Shown here piece by piece: positions 1-7,863 of a stretch of DNA of 64,000 nt. A program made the position numbers and the translations under genes. The notes beneath the pieces are model-generated. The model was not told the DNA's origin and did no database searches. It worked only from the letters and a program-made list of their open reading frames with translations. How positions within the stretch are numbered: the stretch's first letter is position 1; every line of letters begins with the position of its first letter. Source of the stretch: Rhizobium sp. ACO-34A (GTDB lineage Bacteria > Pseudomonadota > Alphaproteobacteria > Rhizobiales > Rhizobiaceae); contig CP021372.1 of NCBI GenBank assembly GCA_002600635.1, positions 124,001-188,000 on the forward strand, given 5' to 3'.

Positions 1-290
1 AGCCAGCCTTTCAGCGGGCGTAGCGGGGGGATGCAGGTCAGGAACATGAAGGGAATGGTGATGAGGAGATGGATCCACCAGGCCGGCTGGAACTGAACTT
101 CCAGCCAGACGCCAAGGGCCACGCTCGGCACGCAGGCGAAGCAGATGACGAAGAATGCTGGGCCATCGGCAGGATCGGCAAAGGAATAGTCCAGCCCGCA
201 TGCTTCACATTTCTGGTTGAGCGTCAGAAATCCTTTGAACAGATGTCCCTGGCCGCACCGGGGACAACGGCCGCGAATGCCTGTTTGCAT
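1..290 (-). CDS. DUF983 family zinc-ribbon membrane protein (3' end beyond window)
   Basis: About 96 codons are visible, starting from an ATG preceded by a CCTCCCCCCG stretch, and the frame stays open to the window edge. The N-terminus has two CxxC pairs (C9/C12 and C28/C31), a zinc-ribbon-like knuckle. Two hydrophobic segments follow: one rich in F/V/C around residues 45-65 and one around 72-92. This layout (short cysteine knuckle plus two membrane helices) fits the DUF983 family, whose function is not established. The gene lies downstream of and co-directional with the MocR regulator, but has its own upstream region carrying two TGAATGCATTCA palindromes, so it may be controlled separately. 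The C-terminus cannot be judged. Confidence 0.75.
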   Translation of the reverse strand, partial: MQTGIRGRCPRCGQGHLFKGFLTLNQKCEACGLDYSFADPADGPAFFVICFACVPSVALGVWLEVQFQPAWWIHLLITIPFMFLTCIPPLRPLKGW

Positions 291-370
291 CGGGGGGAGG
301 GAGGGCCATTCGGTTCGCACGGCGTCGTTCCTTGTCAAAGCGCTCATTCTGGGGCACTCAATGCCTATAT

Positions 371-406
371 TGAATGCATTCATTTCAAGCTACATGAATG
401 CATTCA
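371..406. promoter_or_regulatory. Pair of TGAATGCATTCA palindromes (putative operator)
   Basis: Two exact copies of the 12-bp perfect palindrome TGAATGCATTCA lie at 371-382 and 395-406, 24 bp centre to centre, so they fall on nearly the same face of the helix. They sit just upstream of the DUF983 start. The half-site TGAATGCA recurs at 2022-2029, 2037-2044 (inverted) and 2133-2140, in the control region between the MocR gene and the Nit1C cluster. The MocR protein is the obvious candidate ligand, but this is inference. Confidence 0.6.
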
Positions 407-473
407 ATGAGTCGACCTGCCAGAACGCCGCAGGCGTTCCGGCATGCTCGACACGACGGTGAAGTGAAGTACT

Positions 474-1877
474 TCAGAAAAAGGAGCCGGCCATCTCGGG
501 CGAATTGGCCAGTGCATGGCCCATGAACTCCAGCGCCGCCTTGAGCTGCGGGCGCTGAATGGGGCCTCCGAGGCAGACCCGGACCGCTTCCGGTGCCGGG
601 CCATCCACCGTGAACGCATCGCTTGCCACGACGCCGATCCCGGAGGAGCGCATGTGACTGCCGAAGGTGGAGCGCGTCCAGCCTCCGGTCAATGGCAACC
701 ATATGTTGAAGCTGATGGGATCGCCGCGATAGCTGCCCTTCGGCAGAATATCGGCCACGAGCTTCTGCCGCGCCGCCGTCTCGCTGCGGATGAAGCGCAG
801 GATGCTGTCTGCTGTACCGTCTTCGATCCAGCGGGTGGCAAGCGCCACCGAAAGCGGCGAGGCCATGACGTTGTTGGCCCGCATGGCGCTGACGAATGGC
901 CATGCAGCCTTGGTGTCCGGAGCCACCACATAGGCCAGCCGCAGGCCGGCCCCGATGCATTTGGCAAGGCCGCCGATATGCCAGGTCAGGTCCGGGGCCA
1001 TGGCCGCGAGCGGCGGCGGACTATGGAGCGGAATGAAGCCATAGGCGTCGTCTTCGACGATCGGCACATGATATTTGCGCGCGACCGCACAGATCTCCTC
1101 CCGGCGCTTTTCCGGAATCGTGAATGTCATCGGGTTCTGCAGCGTCGGATTGAGATAAAGCGCCTTCGGCTTCTTCATCTCGCAGGCCTCGGCAAAGGCA
1201 GCCGGGATGATACCTTCCTCATCCATCGGCAGGCCGGCAAGGTTGAGCCGCAGCAGGGCGGCAATCGAGCGCATGCCGGGATAGGTTATGTTTTCCGAGA
1301 GCACCGTCTCTCCGGGTTTTGCCAGCATTCCGAAAAGGGCAAGCAGCGTCGGGTGGGCGCCGGGTGTCACGAAGATGCGCTCCTGGGAGGGCACGAGGCC
1401 ACGTCGGCTCAACCATGCGGCGGCGGCCTCCTTGTCCATGCCCGCGCCCCCGAAACCCTGGTAACGCAGAAGCGGAACAAGGTTCGTCGCCACGGATGAG
1501 AGCCCCTCCCGCATGCGCGCGATCAGGTCGGGGTCATCCGGCTCCGGCGGCATGTTCATGGAAAAGTCGACGACGGAGGTCCGGCGCGGATCCGGCATGG
1601 CGTCCGAGATGAAACCACGGCGCTCCTTGTCGGCGCCACCAGTCACAAAGGTTCCGCGACCGACATGGGTGCTGACGAGGCCGCGCTTCTGTGCCTCGAG
1701 ATAGCCCCGCGCCACGGTGGTGAAATCGATTTCGAGCCTTCTGGCGAGTTCCCGCTGCGGCGGCAACCGGTCGCCAACAACCAGATGACCGCTCCTCAAG
1801 TCCATTTCGATGACATCGGCTATCGCCATATAGCGGGGACCGTTGCTGCGGCTGAGGTCGGGGGTCCAGGTCTTCAT
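474..1877 (-). CDS. MocR-type (GntR/aminotransferase) transcriptional regulator
   Basis: The protein (467 aa from the chosen start) has an N-terminal GntR winged helix (about residues 18-80, with the typical LPPQRELARRLEI...GRGTFV pattern), a linker, and a fold-type I aminotransferase domain. Within the latter, VEDDAYGF and the lysine of GGLAKCIGAGLR sit at the PLP-binding positions. MocR regulators bind PLP and often control vitamin B6 or amino-compound genes. An upstream in-frame extension of 27 codons exists, but conserved sequence begins near MKTW, so that ATG was chosen; a second ATG lies four codons upstream. It is divergent from the Nit1C operon across a control region rich in TGAATGCA repeats, so it may regulate that operon, itself or the DUF983 gene. 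Confidence 0.85.
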   Translation of the reverse strand: MKTWTPDLSRSNGPRYMAIADVIEMDLRSGHLVVGDRLPPQRELARRLEIDFTTVARGYLEAQKRGLVSTHVGRGTFVTGGADKERRGFISDAMPDPRRTSVVDFSMNMPPEPDDPDLIARMREGLSSVATNLVPLLRYQGFGGAGMDKEAAAAWLSRRGLVPSQERIFVTPGAHPTLLALFGMLAKPGETVLSENITYPGMRSIAALLRLNLAGLPMDEEGIIPAAFAEACEMKKPKALYLNPTLQNPMTFTIPEKRREEICAVARKYHVPIVEDDAYGFIPLHSPPPLAAMAPDLTWHIGGLAKCIGAGLRLAYVVAPDTKAAWPFVSAMRANNVMASPLSVALATRWIEDGTADSILRFIRSETAARQKLVADILPKGSYRGDPISFNIWLPLTGGWTRSTFGSHMRSSGIGVVASDAFTVDGPAPEAVRVCLGGPIQRPQLKAALEFMGHALANSPEMAGSFF

Positions 1878-2249
1878 CTCGTACGGCATCCACTGGTCGA
1901 CAATGATTGACTGTATATTGTTGCCTGACGTGCATGTCACCTGCGAAAGCACGGACAATGCGACGCAGGTTTCGCCACCAGGAGACTCGTGTGTACTGCA
2001 CGCAACATCGAAAAATCACAATGAATGCATATTGATTGCATTCATTTTTGATATTGATGATTTCGTTTTCAGCAGCGGTTTGCCGCTATTTTTGACTCTG
2101 CTCAAGTTTGTTCTGAATATTGACTGTATTTTTGAATGCAAAATATCACGGTTTGATTGCAAATTAGGCAAATACAATCCTGGCACACTGCTTGCAATTG
2201 AAGGGCTGTACCCCACTCCGGGGCCTGACTTCAAACACAGGAGCCATTC
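1878..2249. promoter_or_regulatory. Divergent control region between MocR gene and Nit1C operon
   Basis: This AT-rich stretch holds no credible gene. It contains the inverted repeat TGAATGCA (2022-2029) / TGCATTCA (2037-2044), a third half-site at 2133-2140, a perfect AGCGG-N4-CCGCT inverted repeat at 2074-2087, and a sigma-54 promoter close to the Nit1C start (separate entry). The MocR gene reads leftward from here. Confidence 0.6.
2181..2196 (+). promoter_or_regulatory. Sigma-54 (RpoN) -24/-12 promoter of the Nit1C operon
   Basis: The sequence TGGCACACTGCTTGCA matches the RpoN consensus TGGCAC-N5-TTGCA at every key base. The invariant GG (2182-2183) and GC (2194-2195) are exactly ten bases apart. 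Transcription would start near 2207, about 43 bp upstream of the first ATG. Sigma-54 promoters need an enhancer-binding activator such as NtrC, which would fit nitrogen-starvation control. I could not recognise a convincing NtrC box upstream. Confidence 0.8.
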
Positions 2250-2732
2250 ATGCCCGCAGTTACCGCCCCCGCCCACGCCGATGGGGACTTCTTCGTCGAC
2301 TACGAGGAAAAGGTCTTCGAGGACGTCCAGGCCAAGGAAGGCGAAAAAGCCCTCATCACCTTTCACACAGTCGCCTTCGAAGGATCGATCGGCCTCGTCA
2401 ACCTGCTGCAGGCGAAGCGCCTGAAGCGGAAGGGCTTCGAAACCTCCGTCCTCCTTTACGGCCCCGGCGTCACGCTTGGCGTGCAGCGCGGCTTTCCCAA
2501 GCTCGGAGCCGAAGCCTTTCCCGGCCATCTGAACTTCAACAACCAGCTCAAAGGTTTCATGGAAGAGGGCGGCAAGGTCTATGCCTGCCGGTTCGCGCTT
2601 CAGGCGCTTTACGGGCATGGCGAACCCTCGCTTATCCCCGGCATCCGGCCGATCAATCCGCTCGACGTGCTGGACCTGATCCTTATCCACCGCCGCGATG
2701 GAGCCTTCATCCTCGACACCTGGACGCTCTGA
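2250..2732 (+). CDS. MSMEG_0572/Sll0783 family nitrogen-starvation response protein
   Basis: First gene of the cluster, 160 aa, with AGGAG ahead of the ATG. It is a soluble protein without signal or membrane segment and resembles the Sll0783/MSMEG_0572 family, named for induction during nitrogen starvation in cyanobacteria; its biochemical role is unknown. A DsrE-like small alpha/beta fold is possible from the segments [10 protein letters not shown] and SVLLYGPGV. Its position directly before the nitrilase, and the whole downstream gene order, match Nit1C clusters. It is followed by a roughly 70-base gap and then the nitrilase. Confidence 0.85.
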   Translation: MPAVTAPAHADGDFFVDYEEKVFEDVQAKEGEKALITFHTVAFEGSIGLVNLLQAKRLKRKGFETSVLLYGPGVTLGVQRGFPKLGAEAFPGHLNFNNQLKGFMEEGGKVYACRFALQALYGHGEPSLIPGIRPINPLDVLDLILIHRRDGAFILDTWTL

Positions 2733-2803
2733 CGAGCGCCTGCGCCGCCGGAAGGCGGAGTTCATCGGCTCCGCCTCCGCAATCCCAACCGAAGGATTTG
2801 ATG

Positions 2804-3862
2804 ATGGAAAGCAACACGACCACGCGCAAATCTACGGTCAGGGCGGCTGCCGCCCAGATCGCGCCGGACCTTGCCTCCCGCGAGAAAACGCTGGAACGCG
2901 TCCTGGAAACCATCAGGGAAGCGGCATCCAAGGGAGCAGAACTCATCGTCTTTCCGGAGACCTTCGTTCCCTGGTATCCCTATTTCTCCTTCGTGCTGCC
3001 GCCGGTGCTTTCCGGTCGCGAGCATGTTCGCCTCTATGAAGAGGCCGTGACGGTACCGAGCGCCGCGACCGAAGCTGTGGCAAGCGCCGCCCGCGAACAC
3101 GGCATCGTGGTGGCGCTCGGCGTCAACGAGCGCGATCACGGTTCCCTCTATAACACACAGCTTCTCTTCGACGCCGACGGCAAGCTCATCCTGAAGCGTC
3201 GCAAGATCACGCCGACCTTCCATGAACGGATGATCTGGGGGCAGGGCGACGCTTCGGGATTGACCGTCGCCGAAAGCGGCGTCGGCCGCATCGGAGCGCT
3301 GGCCTGCTGGGAACATTACAATCCGCTCGCCCGCTACGCCCTGATGGCGCAGCACGAGGAAATCCATGTCGCCCAGTTTCCCGGCTCGATGGTGGGGCCG
3401 ATCTTCGCCGAGCAGATGGAGGTGACCATCCGCCACCACGCGCTTGAAAGCGGCTGCTTCGTCGTCAATGCTACCGGATGGCTCACCGACGAGCAGATCG
3501 TTTCGATCACCCCGGACCAGAGCCTGCAGAAGGCGCTGCGCGGGGGATGCATGACGGCAATCGTCTCCCCCGAAGGCAAGCATCTTGCTCCCCCGATTAC
3601 CGAGGGCGAGGGCATCCTGATCGCCGATCTCGACATGAGCCTCATCGTCAAGCGCAAGCGGATGATGGACTCGGTCGGCCATTATGCCCGCCCCGAGCTG
3701 CTGCATCTGGTCATCGACGGCCGCGCCGCGGCGCCGATGGTCGCCTCCCAGAACTCATTCGAAACCCCGACTGCAAGGAGCAGCAACGATGGAAACCGCG
3801 ACGCGTCTTTCGACCGAGATCCTGATCAACGAGTTGCAGTCCTTCGGAGCCAGGCTGGTTGA
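2804..3862 (+). CDS. Nit1C nitrilase (Sll0784/NitC type)
   Basis: The 352-aa carbon-nitrogen hydrolase carries the complete nitrilase triad: E52 in FPETFVPW, K134 in KRRKITPT and C168 in [11 protein letters not shown], plus E141 in the HERMIWG loop. Nitrilases hydrolyse nitriles to acid and ammonia. The member of this cluster type has been linked genetically to cyanide assimilation in pseudomonads. Two adjacent ATGs are possible; GAAGGA is better spaced for the second. The C-terminal tail overlaps the next gene by 74 nt, which is unusually long and suggests translational coupling, or a stop lost relative to homologues. Confidence 0.92.
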   Translation: MESNTTTRKSTVRAAAAQIAPDLASREKTLERVLETIREAASKGAELIVFPETFVPWYPYFSFVLPPVLSGREHVRLYEEAVTVPSAATEAVASAAREHGIVVALGVNERDHGSLYNTQLLFDADGKLILKRRKITPTFHERMIWGQGDASGLTVAESGVGRIGALACWEHYNPLARYALMAQHEEIHVAQFPGSMVGPIFAEQMEVTIRHHALESGCFVVNATGWLTDEQIVSITPDQSLQKALRGGCMTAIVSPEGKHLAPPITEGEGILIADLDMSLIVKRKRMMDSVGHYARPELLHLVIDGRAAAPMVASQNSFETPTARSSNDGNRDASFDRDPDQRVAVLRSQAG

Positions 3863-4907
3863 TCCGAAAGTGGGCCAGGAAAGCCGCCGCGGCGGCGCAG
3901 GCCCTTCCGATCACAAGCCCATGACCATCGACGGCATGACGGTCATGGTGCCGGTTCATACCGCTCCGGCATTCGAGAGCCCTTATCTCGTGGAAAAACC
4001 CGACGAGACCGGCAAGAGCCGGATCAGCCGCGATGGTCAGGTGCTTGGCGAGGTTTCCTTTCCGCTACGGCCGCGCTTTTACGAGCGCTCGACGGCGGAT
4101 GGCATTCCCTATTCGCAGATCGCGGTGCTGCATGGCCGCGACGTGCTGGCGACAACGGTGCTGCAGACCTGCATCCGCTATCAGAGCCGGACAAAGACTT
4201 GTCAGTTCTGTGCCATCGGCCAGTCGCTGGCAGCCGGGCGCACGATTGCCCACAAGACGCCGGAACAGCTTGCGGAGGTGGCGAAGGCCGCAGTCGAACT
4301 CGATGGCGTCAGGCACATGGTCATGACCACCGGTACGCCGAAGGGACCGGACAGGGGCGCCGCTATCCTCGTAGACAGCGCACGGGCCATCAAGGCAGCC
4401 GTCGAGCTGCCGATCCAGGCGCAATGCGAACCGCCCGAAGACGACGGCTGGTTTCAGGTGATGAAGGATGCGGGCGTGGACGCGCTCGGCATGCATCTCG
4501 AAGTCGTCACGCCGGAAGTCCGCGCCCGCATCATGCCCGGCAAGGCGCAGGTCTCCATCGAGAAATACATGTCCTCGTTCAAGGCAGCCGTCGAAGTCTT
4601 CGGCCGCGGACAGGTTTCCACCTACATTCTCGCCGGCCTTGGCGATACGCGCGAGGCGATCCTCGACATCTGCAAGAAACTGGTGGCGATCGGCGTCTAT
4701 CCTTTCGTCGTGCCCTTCGTGCCGATTTCCGGAACGCCGCTTGAAAGCCATGCCGGTCCGACGCCCGACTTCATGCATTCGATCCTCGGCCCATTGTCGA
4801 AAATGCTGGTCGACAGCGGTCTCAAGGCCGTCGACATCAAGGCCGGCTGCGGCAAATGCGGCGCCTGCTCGGCCCTTTCCACCTATGAAAGGATGCTGAC
4901 GAAATGA
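3789..4907 (+). CDS. MSMEG_0568 family radical SAM protein
   Basis: The 372-aa protein belongs to the Nit1C-associated radical SAM family. Its likely [4Fe-4S]/SAM cysteines are C128, C138 and C141 (C-x9-C-x2-C in [19 protein letters not shown]), not the canonical CxxxCxxC spacing. A second group near the C-terminus, C354/C357/C360 (GCGKCGAC), could hold an auxiliary cluster. AAGGAG lies nine bases before the ATG, inside the nitrilase gene. The reaction is unknown; conserved linkage with nitrilase, GNAT and AIR-synthase-like genes suggests a role in forming or modifying the substrate or a cofactor. Confidence 0.9.
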   Translation: METATRLSTEILINELQSFGARLVDPKVGQESRRGGAGPSDHKPMTIDGMTVMVPVHTAPAFESPYLVEKPDETGKSRISRDGQVLGEVSFPLRPRFYERSTADGIPYSQIAVLHGRDVLATTVLQTCIRYQSRTKTCQFCAIGQSLAAGRTIAHKTPEQLAEVAKAAVELDGVRHMVMTTGTPKGPDRGAAILVDSARAIKAAVELPIQAQCEPPEDDGWFQVMKDAGVDALGMHLEVVTPEVRARIMPGKAQVSIEKYMSSFKAAVEVFGRGQVSTYILAGLGDTREAILDICKKLVAIGVYPFVVPFVPISGTPLESHAGPTPDFMHSILGPLSKMLVDSGLKAVDIKAGCGKCGACSALSTYERMLTK

Positions 4908-5446
4908 TTTTCGAGCCCTTTGCACCTTATCAGGCCGGCGAATTCCAGGTGAAGTTCGCGACATCCGCATGGGAGCGACAGGAAGCGCATGCGCTTCGCC
5001 GCGCCGTCTTCTGCGAGGAACAGAGGATCTTCCAGGGGGACGACCGCGATGCCATCGACGATCATGCGATCCCCATTGTCGCGCTGTCGATGATGGGGGT
5101 GACCGCCGACCGGCTGGTCGGCACCGTCCGCATCCACCAGGAAACTCCGGGCCTGTGGTGGGGCTCCAGGCTCGCGGTGCATGAGGATTTCCGCAAGATC
5201 GGCGCGCTTGGCGCAACGCTGATCAGGCTTGCCGTCTCCTCCGCCAATGCGATGGGCTGCCACACGTTTCTCGCCAACGTGCAGCCGCAGAACGGGTTGC
5301 TCTTTCGCCGGCTGCACTGGGACGTGATCGACGAATTCGAGATCTACGGCAAGCCGCATCTGCGCATGAAGGCAGACCTCGCCTGGTATCCGCCCTGCGC
5401 GACCCCCGAAGCGGGTTTCGTCGCCCTCCCTAGAAAGGCGGCATGA
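4904..5446 (+). CDS. MSMEG_0567/Sll0786 family GNAT N-acetyltransferase
   Basis: This 180-aa protein has a GNAT-like core: strand VGTVRIHQE followed by a Gly-poor acetyl-CoA loop region around LAVHEDFRKIGALGATLIRLAV, then SANAMGCHTFLANVQPQN. The family is restricted mostly to Nit1C clusters. It overlaps the radical SAM gene by an ATGA junction and the next gene by another, so the three are translationally coupled. The acceptor substrate is unknown. Confidence 0.88.
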   Translation: MIFEPFAPYQAGEFQVKFATSAWERQEAHALRRAVFCEEQRIFQGDDRDAIDDHAIPIVALSMMGVTADRLVGTVRIHQETPGLWWGSRLAVHEDFRKIGALGATLIRLAVSSANAMGCHTFLANVQPQNGLLFRRLHWDVIDEFEIYGKPHLRMKADLAWYPPCATPEAGFVALPRKAA

Positions 5447-6423
5447 CCATGACCGCCATCGACATCCCTGCTCTCGCCACCAAGCTCTCTCTATCCGGCG
5501 GCATTGCCGCCAAGGCGGATATCGGCGCGGTTGCGGCCAGTCTCGGCCTTGCCGGTCAGCCGGTCGCCGTCGGCGACGATTGCGCCGCACTTCCCGATGG
5601 CGAAGGCTATCTTCTGTTCGCCATCGAAGGCTTCATCAACGAATTCGTCGCCGCCGATCCGTGGTTTGCCGGCTGGTGCGGCGTGATGGTCAACATCTCC
5701 GACGTCGCCGCCATGGGCGGGCGACCGATTGCCGTGGTCGATGCCGTCTGGGCAAATGGCGAAGCGGGTGCTGCACCGGTTCTGGAGGGCATGCGTGCCG
5801 CCGCAAGTGCCTTCGGCATACCGATCGTCGGCGGCCATACCAATATCCGCACCGACCGCGGCCAATTGTCCGCCGCCATCCTCGGACGGGCGTCGAGCCT
5901 GCTGACGAGTTTCGACGCGAAACCGGGCGACGTGCTGATCGCGGCGATCGACCACCGCGGACGCTACCGGGAACCCTTCAACAACTGGGAAGCGGCGACA
6001 GACGCACCGCCCGCCCGCCTTTGTGGTGACCTTGAAATCCTGCCCGAGATCGCAGAGGCCGGACTGGCATTCGCCGCCAAGGACATCAGCCAGGGCGGTA
6101 TTCCCGGCACGGCCATCATGCTGGCGGAATGTTCCGGGGTCGGCATCGAAATCGACGTTTCCGCCATTCCCCTGCCGGCGGGCGTCGCCCTCGACCGCTG
6201 GCTCGCCACCTTTCCGAGCTTCGGTTACCTCGTGTCCGTTCCGCTGGACAATGTCGCGGCCGTCCTTCGGAAGTTTTCCGCGCGCGGCATCGTGGCCGCC
6301 GCTATCGGCTCCGTCACCGCCGGCAGTGAGGTCGCCATCAACGCCTATGGCGTCCGCGCGGTTATCCGCGACCATGCCCTGACGCCGCTGCTTCAGCTCG
6401 CCCGACGGGAGGAGGCCGCATGA
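5443..6423 (+). CDS. Sll0787 family AIR synthase-like (PurM-fold) protein
   Basis: The 326-aa protein has the PurM/ThiL/SelD architecture: an N-terminal ATP-binding AIRS domain with VGDDCAALPDGEGY (compare GDDAAV in ThiL/HypE) and MVNISDVAAMGGRP, and a C-terminal AIRS_C half with AKDISQGGIPGTAIMLAE. Such proteins use ATP to activate an amide, carboxylate or phosphate-accepting group. This branch occurs in Nit1C operons and has no assigned reaction. It starts at an ATGA overlap (another ATG lies two codons downstream) and ends in an ATGA overlap with the glycosyltransferase-like gene. Confidence 0.88.
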   Translation: MTMTAIDIPALATKLSLSGGIAAKADIGAVAASLGLAGQPVAVGDDCAALPDGEGYLLFAIEGFINEFVAADPWFAGWCGVMVNISDVAAMGGRPIAVVDAVWANGEAGAAPVLEGMRAAASAFGIPIVGGHTNIRTDRGQLSAAILGRASSLLTSFDAKPGDVLIAAIDHRGRYREPFNNWEAATDAPPARLCGDLEILPEIAEAGLAFAAKDISQGGIPGTAIMLAECSGVGIEIDVSAIPLPAGVALDRWLATFPSFGYLVSVPLDNVAAVLRKFSARGIVAAAIGSVTAGSEVAINAYGVRAVIRDHALTPLLQLARREEAA

Positions 6424-7574
6424 GCCGGTTGCTGCGTATCGCCATGCTCACGCATTCCACCAATCCCCGCGGCGGAGTGGTGCATGCCATGCAGCTTTCC
6501 GAAGCCTTGACCGCCCTTGGCCATGAGGTGGCACTGCATGCCCCTGATGCGAAGGGTACGGGGTTCTTCCGTAACCCCGCCTGCGGCACGGTGTGCATCC
6601 CCGCCGATCCGGCACCGGCCGGCATGACGGCGATGGTGGAACAGCGGATTGCCGATTACCTCAGGCATTTCGCGAACCCGGCGGCGCGAGATTTCGACAT
6701 CTTCCACGCTCATGACGGCATTTCCGGCAATGCGCTCGCGACGTTGAGGCAACGCGGCCTGATCCCGGCCTTCGTCCGGACCGTGCATCACATCGACCAG
6801 TTCGCCGATCCCCGCCTCATTGAATTGCAGGATCGGTCGATCGACATGGCGGACGTCTTCTTCACCGTCAGCACGACATGGCGCCAAGCGCTGGTGGAGC
6901 GCGGGCACGTGGCCACAGTCGTCGGCAACGGTGTGGATGTCGATCGCTTCGCCCCCGTCTGGAACGGTGAGCAAACCGCGCTGCGCGACCGCCTCGAACT
7001 GCCTCCCGGTCCGACTTTCCTCAGCATCGGCGGCGTGGAGGCGCGCAAGAACACGATCGCAATCCTCGATGCCTTCCGGCAATTGCGCGTCGTTCATCCC
7101 GATGCCCGGCTGGTGATCGCCGGCGGCGCATCGCTACTTGACCATCATGGTTATCAGGAGGAGTTCCGCTCCGAGCTTGCCATGCTGCGCGAACATGCCA
7201 CCGCAGTGCATCTGATCGGCCCGGTTGCCGACCGGGACATGCCCAATCTCTACCGCCTCGCCGATGCTCTGGTTTTTCCCTCGCTGAAGGAGGGGTTCGG
7301 GCTGGTGGTGCTGGAGGCCATGGCCAGCGGCGTTCCCGCCATCGTCTCCTCCATCGCGCCCTTCACCGAGTATCTCTCCACCGACGATGCGATCTGGTGC
7401 GATCCCCATCATCCCGCATCCATTGCCGAAGCGATGGCCCTTTCCCTCGTGCCGCAGATCCGTGACCGGGTCATTCCGCGTGGTCTCGATGTTGCCACCC
7501 GCTTCTCGTGGCGGCGCGTCGGCGAAGCCCATCTTGCCGCTTACGCATTGTTGAAGGAGGCTATCCATGCCTGA
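6420..7574 (+). CDS. MSMEG_0565 family glycosyltransferase
   Basis: A 384-aa GT-B enzyme of the GT4 type. The N-terminus MLTHSTNPRGGVVHAMQLSEAL is the acceptor-side Rossmann half. The C-terminal half has FLSIGGVEARKN and the retaining-GT4 signature FPSLKEGFGLVVLEAMASG, with the conserved E-x7-E arrangement for nucleotide-sugar binding. It is a regular member of Nit1C clusters, which suggests that a small glycosylated product or carrier is made, but donor and acceptor are not known. It overlaps the following small gene by 8 nt. Confidence 0.9.
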   Translation: MSRLLRIAMLTHSTNPRGGVVHAMQLSEALTALGHEVALHAPDAKGTGFFRNPACGTVCIPADPAPAGMTAMVEQRIADYLRHFANPAARDFDIFHAHDGISGNALATLRQRGLIPAFVRTVHHIDQFADPRLIELQDRSIDMADVFFTVSTTWRQALVERGHVATVVGNGVDVDRFAPVWNGEQTALRDRLELPPGPTFLSIGGVEARKNTIAILDAFRQLRVVHPDARLVIAGGASLLDHHGYQEEFRSELAMLREHATAVHLIGPVADRDMPNLYRLADALVFPSLKEGFGLVVLEAMASGVPAIVSSIAPFTEYLSTDDAIWCDPHHPASIAEAMALSLVPQIRDRVIPRGLDVATRFSWRRVGEAHLAAYALLKEAIHA

Positions 7575-7854
7575 AATGCACTTCGTCATCGCCTGGCCGG
7601 ATGGCCGGGAGGAGACCTGTTATTCGCCCTCCCTCGTCATCAGGGATTTCCTCGAGGAGGGGCGGGCCTATCCGGTCCGTGATTTTCTCGAACGCAGCCG
7701 CAAGGCCCTGACGATTGCGAGCGACCGGGTGGAGGCGAAATACGGCCATCCCTGTTCGCTTGCCCGCGGCCAGCTCGACCGCATCGAGGCCACCGGTACG
7801 CCCTTCCTCGACGATGCCGAAGCCCTCGTTCGCTGCCAAAGTTTTATCCTCTGA
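7567..7854 (+). CDS. MSMEG_0570 family nitrogen-starvation response protein
   Basis: A 95-aa acidic protein beginning MPEMHFVIAWPDG, of the family annotated after the mycobacterial neighbour MSMEG_0570. No catalytic motif, signal or membrane span is visible. The start overlaps the glycosyltransferase end, with AAGGAGG just upstream giving a strong ribosome site. Its invariant placement between the glycosyltransferase and the flavoprotein in these clusters suggests a carrier, chaperone or subunit role; this is inference only. Confidence 0.85.
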   Translation: MPEMHFVIAWPDGREETCYSPSLVIRDFLEEGRAYPVRDFLERSRKALTIASDRVEAKYGHPCSLARGQLDRIEATGTPFLDDAEALVRCQSFIL

Positions 7855-7863
7855 AAGGAACCC

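Noticed and set aside
1884..1894. TGGTCGACAATG in the MocR promoter as another FadR-type site
   Set aside because: Only the GTCGAC core and a few bases match, and the flanks differ from the 21-bp element; it could be chance.
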